This document shows positions 58,416 to 64,000 of a stretch of DNA of 64,000 bases, piece by piece. The stretch is from JAJVIP01 sp964405835 (GTDB lineage Bacteria; Elusimicrobiota; Elusimicrobia; F11), in the NCBI GenBank assembly GCA_964405835.1, contig CAYOPN010000001.1:1-64000 (forward strand), read 5' to 3'. The first letter of the stretch is position 1; every line of letters starts with the position of its first letter. A program made the translations under genes and the position numbers. Under the pieces are notes generated by a model that did no database searches, had not been told where the DNA came from, and saw nothing but the letters and a program-made list of their open reading frames with translations.

Positions 58416-60119
58416 TTATTTATAGGCGCCGAGTTGACGTAGGTACTCGATGGCGGTCTGGTTGTTCGGCTCGAGTTCGAGCGCGCGTTTCCAGAGCGTG
58501 ATGGCCTTCTCTTTCTCGCCCATCAAGAAGAACGACGCGCCCATGCGGCCGATCGCGGTCACGTTGCTCGGGTCGATACGGAGAACTTGTTCGCACTTGG
58601 TGATGGCGACGTCGTAGCGGCCTTCGTAGATCGCCGTCAACGAATCGTGCAGTTTCTGGTCAACCAAGGTCCAGCGGGCGCCCGACACGGTGTCGCGCGG
58701 CATCTCCACTTGCGGGAGGCCGGCCTGGCGGGCGATGCGGTTCGTGAAATTCATGAGGTTCGGGTTCGACGGGTTCTTCTCGAACGCGGTGCGCAACGAG
58801 TCATAGGCCGTCGTGAGGTCGCCCTGCACATAGGCCGACACGCCTTGGCGGACCAAGCGGTCGATTTCGCCGTCGCCGGTGGCGGCCGGCAAGGAGCCCG
58901 CGATGGCGTTCATCTTGTTGACCATGGCCTGAAGGTCCTTGTTGCCCGGATCGACGGACAGCGCCGCTTCCAAGCGCGCCACGGCCTGCGCGTAGTTGCC
59001 TTTGCTGAACGCGGATTCGCCGGCCTTGATCAAACGGCGCACTTCGTCGCCGCGGCCCGAGGTGGCGGTCTTGCCGAATTTAAAGCCAAGCGACATGCGT
59101 TGCGACATGCCGAGTTCGTTCAAGCCCACGGCCAGATCCAAATTCAAACGGCTGAACGCGAAACCGAACCCGAAGGTCGTTTCCGCAATTTCACCATCAC
59201 GGTTTTCAAGGCCCAAACGCAGGGCCATTTTGCGCGTGGCCCAATATTCGGTGCCCAGGTTCCAGCCGAGGCCCGAGTACTTGTTGGAATTGATGTCGGC
59301 GGCGAGCACGAGGCGCTTATTAAGCATGCTGTAAGAGTTGCCGATGCGCAGCGTGAGCGGCAGGCGATCGTCGGATTCGGCCGGCGCCTGGCTGACCGCG
59401 TTCTTGATGGACAAACCGAAGCGGTAGTTCTCATTGACCTTCGAAAACACCGAGGCGTCGACCGCTGAAAATGATTGAGCGAATGTATCGATCGTGGTGC
59501 TGATGCGTTTGAGCGCGATACCGGCGGAGAGCTTCTGGGTGACTTGTTTTCCATAGGCAAACGTCATGCCCTGCTGCGAAATAACAAAGTCCCCTTTCTT
59601 GTCCACCGTAAGGTAGTTGGGGCTGTCCGGCGGCGACGACGGATCGATGGTCACAGCCACCTTCTCGAAACCGCCGGAATTCAGCCGCGTCATGTTAAAA
59701 CCCCAAGCGCCCATTTTGGAGCCCGGGCTGACGTAGCTGATAGATGTCAGCGTGGTGTCTTCAAAGAGCGAGGCCTGCATCGCCTGAAGCTCTTTGCGTT
59801 CTATCTGGACCATGGCGGCGGGGTTCCAATAGGTAGCGCTGGCATCATCGGCCACAGCCAAGAACGCGCGGCCCATGCCCAATGAACGGGCGCCGGAACC
59901 CCATTGCATAAAGCCGGCAGGTTCGCCGGCAGCGAAAATGTGAGAGATCGACGGAACGACCACCAACGCCACGATCACAAGCGCACGGGTGAGATGCGCC
60001 TTAAACGGGGTATTGGAGGGATGCAAGGAAGGAGAGACCTGGGTAGAAATAAAGGAGCAAAGCGCCGTCAGCGCTTTGAAATAAAAATTCCGATGTGTTC
60101 CCTCGATCACGTCGTACAT
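58416..60119 (-). CDS. PorV/UPF0164-like outer-membrane barrel with C-terminal TPRs
   Basis: 567 residues from ATG 60119, which has AGGGTGA eight bases upstream; GTG 60131 is the alternative. The signal segment is far from the start (VIVALVVVPSISHIFA, about 50-65). GARSLGMGRAFLAVADDASATYWNPAAM is the hallmark of PorV/PorQ and UPF0164 barrels; beta-strand-rich sequence follows to about residue 360. The C-terminal third is TPRs (GNYAQAVARLEAALSVDPGN, KAITLWKRALELEPNN). PorV-type proteins shuttle secreted cargo at type IX translocons. Confidence 0.8.
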   Translation of the reverse strand: MYDVIEGTHRNFYFKALTALCSFISTQVSPSLHPSNTPFKAHLTRALVIVALVVVPSISHIFAAGEPAGFMQWGSGARSLGMGRAFLAVADDASATYWNPAAMVQIERKELQAMQASLFEDTTLTSISYVSPGSKMGAWGFNMTRLNSGGFEKVAVTIDPSSPPDSPNYLTVDKKGDFVISQQGMTFAYGKQVTQKLSAGIALKRISTTIDTFAQSFSAVDASVFSKVNENYRFGLSIKNAVSQAPAESDDRLPLTLRIGNSYSMLNKRLVLAADINSNKYSGLGWNLGTEYWATRKMALRLGLENRDGEIAETTFGFGFAFSRLNLDLAVGLNELGMSQRMSLGFKFGKTATSGRGDEVRRLIKAGESAFSKGNYAQAVARLEAALSVDPGNKDLQAMVNKMNAIAGSLPAATGDGEIDRLVRQGVSAYVQGDLTTAYDSLRTAFEKNPSNPNLMNFTNRIARQAGLPQVEMPRDTVSGARWTLVDQKLHDSLTAIYEGRYDVAITKCEQVLRIDPSNVTAIGRMGASFFLMGEKEKAITLWKRALELEPNNQTAIEYLRQLGAYK

Positions 60120-60147
60120 TTCGTTTTTCACCCTTTATTTTGTGCTA

Positions 60148-60175
60148 CCCGCCTCCGCAGAATCGCTTCGGCGGG
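60148..60175. repeat. GC-rich inverted repeat in the 177-base gap between surface-protein and PorV-like genes
   Basis: CCCGCC (60148-60153) mirrors GGCGGG (60170-60175), with CCG/CGG inner pairing. No U-run on the minus side. The rest of the gap (60132-60308) shows no further feature I can support. Confidence 0.6.
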
Positions 60176-60308
60176 CAAGCCCGCTCGAAACTGCTCTACA
60201 GATGTGTTTAGTCTAGGGGGATGCCGTGACAGGGGAGGGATTTAGAGAAGACAAACCGATGACAAAATATCGACAATCTAAAGCTTACTTGAGGTTCTTA
60301 TTGGTGAA

Positions 60309-63300
60309 TTAGTTAATAATGCCGATTTTGCGGATAACGGTGGTCGAACCTTTTGATCCGATGACCTCGATCCGCATGATGTAGCCGCCGGCGGCGACGC
60401 GGGTACCGCCGGTGTCTTTGCCGTCCCATTGGAACACGTTGGGGCCGGCTCTACCGCCGGTCTGGCCGGCGCCAAAGTCCCATTCGCGGATCTTGTAACC
60501 CAACAGATCAAACAGCAAGATTTTGACCGTCGCGTCCTCATTAAGGATATAGGCGATGTTGGTCGGACCCTGACGAATATCCACCGGGTTCGGGTAGTTC
60601 GTCACTTTGGTGATCGCTTCGTTCGGGAAGCCGGTGCTGGCCGGTTCCGACGGATCGGACCAGGCGCTTACGCCGCCCGCTTGGTTAATCGAACGAATAC
60701 GATACTGATAGAAATGACCTCCCGGTTTCGGCAAATTGGCCGGATTATCTTTGTTGCCGATCAACATTGAGAACTGGTTACCGGGCACGAGGCGAATTGT
60801 TGCCCAGGTAGGATCATTGTCCACGCGTTCTTGGATTTCGTATGCGCGCACGCCGGATTCGCTGTCCCCACCGACAGCCCAACGGATCGTGAACACGCCG
60901 CTCTTGGCCGGCTCGCCGCCCGCCAACTCTTGGTCGGAAACGGGCTTCCCAGGCACCGTCGGTGGTGACAGGTCGATGCGGTAGAACTTGACCGCCGTTT
61001 CAGCGCCCGCCAATCCTCCAGAGGTGACGGCGCGCGCGCGCACAACGTATGCGTTGTTCGTGACGCGATCTCCGACAAAATGTTCGACACGCGGCGTGCC
61101 GTATGTTTCTCCGCGTCGGTTAATGACGAACTTGTTGTTGACCCGCTGCGAATAACCGAGGATTTCACTGCCGATTTGAATTTGGTTGTTTTCCGCAGGG
61201 AAATCTTCGAGCCCATTGGTGTTGTCTACATAAAGATCAAACGGCGGATTTGTCGTGATTGGCAAACTTTGCGAGAGTTGGGCAACCGCCGCCGCAAGCA
61301 ATGTTAAGTTGCTCATCTCGATAAAGTTCTCTTTTTGGGTGTCCATCCAACCGAGGCCACCCAACTGCTGACGCGAAATGGAGTTCATTAAGTTGTTCAC
61401 GCTAAGACCCACTTCGTATTTGCCCAATGCGGAGCTGCTAACCTTGGCCCATTTCGCGAACAGTTTGGATGTGTCTTTCGACCATTTTTCCGGAATGTAG
61501 CCAAAGTCCGGGAAGCCATCTTTGCCCAAATCAATTTCCGGGACACTATCGCCGTTCTGGTCGGGCAATACGGTGTCGGGCGTTCCGTCGTTATTGAAAT
61601 CTACATCCAAATACCCGCTCTTGAGCATATCGACCTCGATCAACCCGTCGCCGTCCAAGTCAATTCCGGGAAGCTGTGTGGCCGCGTCTTTAATCACATC
61701 GTTCAGTCCATCTCCGTCGACATCCACCATTGGCACGCCGAACGAGTCGAACGTGCGCGGCGCCGGGATGCCGTTCTCGTCCAGCGCCGGATACCCGTCG
61801 CCATACGGATTGGCCCAAATGCGCGGCATCACGAACACCGGCGAAACGATCATGGAGCCTTCATCGAGAATCGTTGTCAAGTTACTATTGAGTGAAACAA
61901 AATCGATGGCAGGGTCGGCCCCCGCCGTGGCCGGGACAAATGTAAGGTCCGAAAATTTCTCGATTTTGATGCCGAACTGATGGCCTTTGGTGGATTCCAA
62001 CGTGAGCGAGGTTTCACCCACATCGACGGTGACGAAAAAATTAATAAGCGACGTGCTGATAACCTGACCCGATGAAGCATTCAGGTCCACGAACGCTACG
62101 CCATTCACAAAATTCGTTGATTGGCCAAGCAAGACCTCGCCGATCAGCGTGTCGGACAACGGCTCGAAAATCGTGTTGTCATTGTCCCGCCACAACGAGA
62201 CGCGCGTAATGTCGCCCTGACCATCGACATCGCTTTCAATGCGACCCGTCTGCTCAAACCGGATGCGATTCAACGTCACGTGATTGCGGTTGGTGACCAT
62301 CGTGAACATCATCATAGGCACGCCGGTGGACAACGCCGGAATTTGCGGCGGCGCCAATGTTTGCCCCGACATGCTCACCTGCACCGCGTTAATCAAGAAC
62401 AAAGATGTCTGATAGGGGTACGCCTGTTGGGGCGTGGTTCCGTTCAAGAATTTAACAACGGGGGACACCGTGTTCGGCGCCGACACGCTGATCCAAGACC
62501 GATCGGCAATACGCACCCCGAGAGTGGCGCCCGCCTCTGCCCCGTCGCCGATATCATAAGCCACGAAGAAACTCCGGCCCGTCGGCGACAACAACACCGA
62601 TGTCGTAAGCGGGATTTGGATAATGCGATCGTTGTTATCGGACAAGTTGAATTGCGCGGTCGGGCTGCTTAGCAACTCGTCGCCGGCGTCCAACTGATCG
62701 TTGAAGTTAACGTCGCGGTAAATCTTCACGTATTTAACGTCCGAGTTCCGGCCGAAGGGATAGCCCGCCGGATTTTCAAGCGACGACCCGGTGCGTTCAA
62801 GACGGATCGAGTTCCACGTGGCTTGCGACAGATCCGTGGCTAATGTGAACCGCAACACCTCCACATTGGTGCTCGCCTGGTAGGTCCCGCCATTTTGCGA
62901 CACGACCTTCGCCGAATCAAACACAGAGAGCGTCACTATATCGCTGGCTTCCAACACACTGGAGCGAGACGTGCTGAACGGCGGCGTGATGGTTACGAAC
63001 GACGGCGTATCGGGGAAGTCAACCGTGAAATAATCGGTGGCGGAAATGCGCGCGCCGACATTAACGCCCACTTGCGCGAACGCGTTCAAATCATAGGTTA
63101 AGAAGTAATTCTGCCCAGCCGGGTTCACCGTCTCGGATTCAATGACTTGCGGATCGAGAACAAGGTTCGTGGTCATTTCGTTGAATGTCTCGGTACCCTG
63201 CGAGAGCATATGGACCAACGCCCCATTCGCATCAGTGCTCGTTTCCTGCACGTTGAATATGTTGTCGTTCCCGACATCTTCAAAGATGCGGATCGCCGAT

Positions 63301-63998
63301 ACATCGCCGTTGACGGCACCATTGTCGGTAATAAGGTCGACGCGCAAATTCGTCCATACCGCCGTATTAGCGTTGGTCTTCAAATTGATGCGCGCCATCG
63401 GCACGTATTGAAGCGCCTGCGTCACTTGGGGCGGCGCCAGGTCTTCCATGAAGATCTTCATCGTATCGAGCGTCGGACGAATGACGTTCGCCGGCGATTC
63501 GACCGGCATGTTCGCGCTCGACACGCTGTGAATTCCGTCGTTGCTGGTCAGCGCGCCGATAGAGAGGCTGGTCGCGCTGTTGATCTTTAGCGCGAGCAAA
63601 TCGTCGTAAATTGCCGTTGGATCCACATCCACGGTGACCCAATACGTTGTCTGCTGCGATGTCACGAGCGCGAAACCGGGGCTGCCGACCGTTGGGTCGT
63701 TGAGCGCGATTAACGCCACGCCGCCTGCATCGCCGCCCGTGCCAAGCGCCTTCTGACCAACCAGCGTTTCGGTTCCCGGAGGAATGATCCCCGTCGCGGG
63801 ATCGCGGTCCAACGTTCCGTTGCCATTATCGCGCCATACCTTGATCATCGCGACATCGCTATCACTGCCTTTAATCGAACCCGGTGGCAAGAAGCGGTTG
63901 AGGCGCAAAGAGAACCAACGCACGTTAAAACCATCGCAGGAGACGAGCAGCTTCATAAAGGCGTTGTTTAAATCGCCTTGCGTGTAATGAACGCCCAC
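60309..63998 (-). CDS. Giant secreted calcium-loop surface protein with FlgD-like C-terminal domain, partial
   Basis: At least 1229 residues; the frame runs past the right edge and the methionine at 63998 is probably internal. Four similar beta-rich units of about 180 residues (markers WRDNGNGTLDRD, FEDVGNDNIFN, YRDVNFNDQLDAGDE, WRDNDNTIFEP) are followed by EF-hand-like loops (DVDGDGLNDV, DLDGDGLIEV, DFNNDGTPDT), fibronectin-III-like units, and a C-terminal FlgD-Ig/type IX sorting-like domain (TNYPNPV, ILLFDLLGYKI, WDGKDTGG). Extracellular or surface location is likely. It is the first visible gene of the motor cluster on this strand. Confidence 0.8.
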   Translation of the reverse strand: MGVHYTQGDLNNAFMKLLVSCDGFNVRWFSLRLNRFLPPGSIKGSDSDVAMIKVWRDNGNGTLDRDPATGIIPPGTETLVGQKALGTGGDAGGVALIALNDPTVGSPGFALVTSQQTTYWVTVDVDPTAIYDDLLALKINSATSLSIGALTSNDGIHSVSSANMPVESPANVIRPTLDTMKIFMEDLAPPQVTQALQYVPMARINLKTNANTAVWTNLRVDLITDNGAVNGDVSAIRIFEDVGNDNIFNVQETSTDANGALVHMLSQGTETFNEMTTNLVLDPQVIESETVNPAGQNYFLTYDLNAFAQVGVNVGARISATDYFTVDFPDTPSFVTITPPFSTSRSSVLEASDIVTLSVFDSAKVVSQNGGTYQASTNVEVLRFTLATDLSQATWNSIRLERTGSSLENPAGYPFGRNSDVKYVKIYRDVNFNDQLDAGDELLSSPTAQFNLSDNNDRIIQIPLTTSVLLSPTGRSFFVAYDIGDGAEAGATLGVRIADRSWISVSAPNTVSPVVKFLNGTTPQQAYPYQTSLFLINAVQVSMSGQTLAPPQIPALSTGVPMMMFTMVTNRNHVTLNRIRFEQTGRIESDVDGQGDITRVSLWRDNDNTIFEPLSDTLIGEVLLGQSTNFVNGVAFVDLNASSGQVISTSLINFFVTVDVGETSLTLESTKGHQFGIKIEKFSDLTFVPATAGADPAIDFVSLNSNLTTILDEGSMIVSPVFVMPRIWANPYGDGYPALDENGIPAPRTFDSFGVPMVDVDGDGLNDVIKDAATQLPGIDLDGDGLIEVDMLKSGYLDVDFNNDGTPDTVLPDQNGDSVPEIDLGKDGFPDFGYIPEKWSKDTSKLFAKWAKVSSSALGKYEVGLSVNNLMNSISRQQLGGLGWMDTQKENFIEMSNLTLLAAAVAQLSQSLPITTNPPFDLYVDNTNGLEDFPAENNQIQIGSEILGYSQRVNNKFVINRRGETYGTPRVEHFVGDRVTNNAYVVRARAVTSGGLAGAETAVKFYRIDLSPPTVPGKPVSDQELAGGEPAKSGVFTIRWAVGGDSESGVRAYEIQERVDNDPTWATIRLVPGNQFSMLIGNKDNPANLPKPGGHFYQYRIRSINQAGGVSAWSDPSEPASTGFPNEAITKVTNYPNPVDIRQGPTNIAYILNEDATVKILLFDLLGYKIREWDFGAGQTGGRAGPNVFQWDGKDTGGTRVAAGGYIMRIEVIGSKGSTTVIRKIGIIN

Positions 63999-64000
63999 TT

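Noticed and set aside
1..64000. tRNA, rRNA, prophage, insertion-sequence transposase or CRISPR array
   Set aside because: No tRNA-like T-arm with fold, no rRNA stretch, no integrase or transposase frame and no regular spaced repeats were found by reading.

Overview
The window is bacterial, almost gap-free coding DNA of moderately high GC. Every gene family recognised is bacterial. The envelope is Gram-negative: lipoproteins, TolQ/ExbD/TonB-type genes, outer-membrane barrel candidates and a periplasmic Cu/Zn superoxide dismutase. Long TPR proteins, membrane glycosyltransferases, a natural N-domain-less ClpB and the lack of close similarity to any proteobacterial operon plan suggest an uncultured diderm lineage, perhaps Omnitrophota or Elusimicrobiota. 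That placement is inference; no rRNA gene is present to settle it.

Layout. 1-2386 (minus): yggS-proC-DUF167-rpoZ-coaBC housekeeping operon. 2422-8372: lipoprotein hydrolase (plus), DUF4105 protein and two tandem DUF3015 proteins (minus), a large periplasmic unknown (plus). 8443-21763 (minus): one long run of overlapping genes headed by a SAM-I riboswitch, holding thrC-moaD-NIL (probably sulfur transfer for homocysteine), an HNH protein, a cell-wall amidase, murI, queC, queE, a lone SAM-hydrolase C-terminal domain, two paralogous membrane glycosyltransferases, a VanZ-like protein, a lipoprotein, a RecB-like nuclease and an IPT/TIG-like protein. 21996-22567: mazEF with its operator. 22632-36990 (minus): an envelope run with a 999-residue TPR protein, TolQ, two ExbD/TolR, TonB-like and OmpA-like proteins, then tilS, ftsH, glmM, pdxJ, glmS. 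37135-48020: metabolic and accessory genes (PfkB kinase, gpmA, a UDPGP-like protein, a ChaN-like giant, pitA with its DUF47 partner, DUF6580, a glycosylase, sodC, an epimerase). 48162-50303: clpB behind a CIRCE heat-shock operator.

50300-63998 (minus) is the most unusual region. In transcription order it encodes a giant secreted calcium-loop protein with a FlgD-like C-terminal domain, a PorV-like outer-membrane protein with TPRs, a signal-peptide-bearing FliF-like/FliG/TPR fusion, two very large coiled-coil proteins, FlbD, MotA and MotB. No rod, hook, filament, export or FliM/FliN gene lies with them. This looks like a flagellar motor core (stator plus a fused ring/rotor subunit) joined to envelope and surface proteins: a candidate undescribed motility, secretion or surface-transport machine. 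A second proton-driven set (TolQ-ExbD-ExbD-TonB) lies about 17 kb away.

Four copies of a paired-palindrome (REPIN-like) repeat lie at or inside gene ends and have been captured into the reading frames of five proteins, in one case supplying part of an apparent signal peptide.
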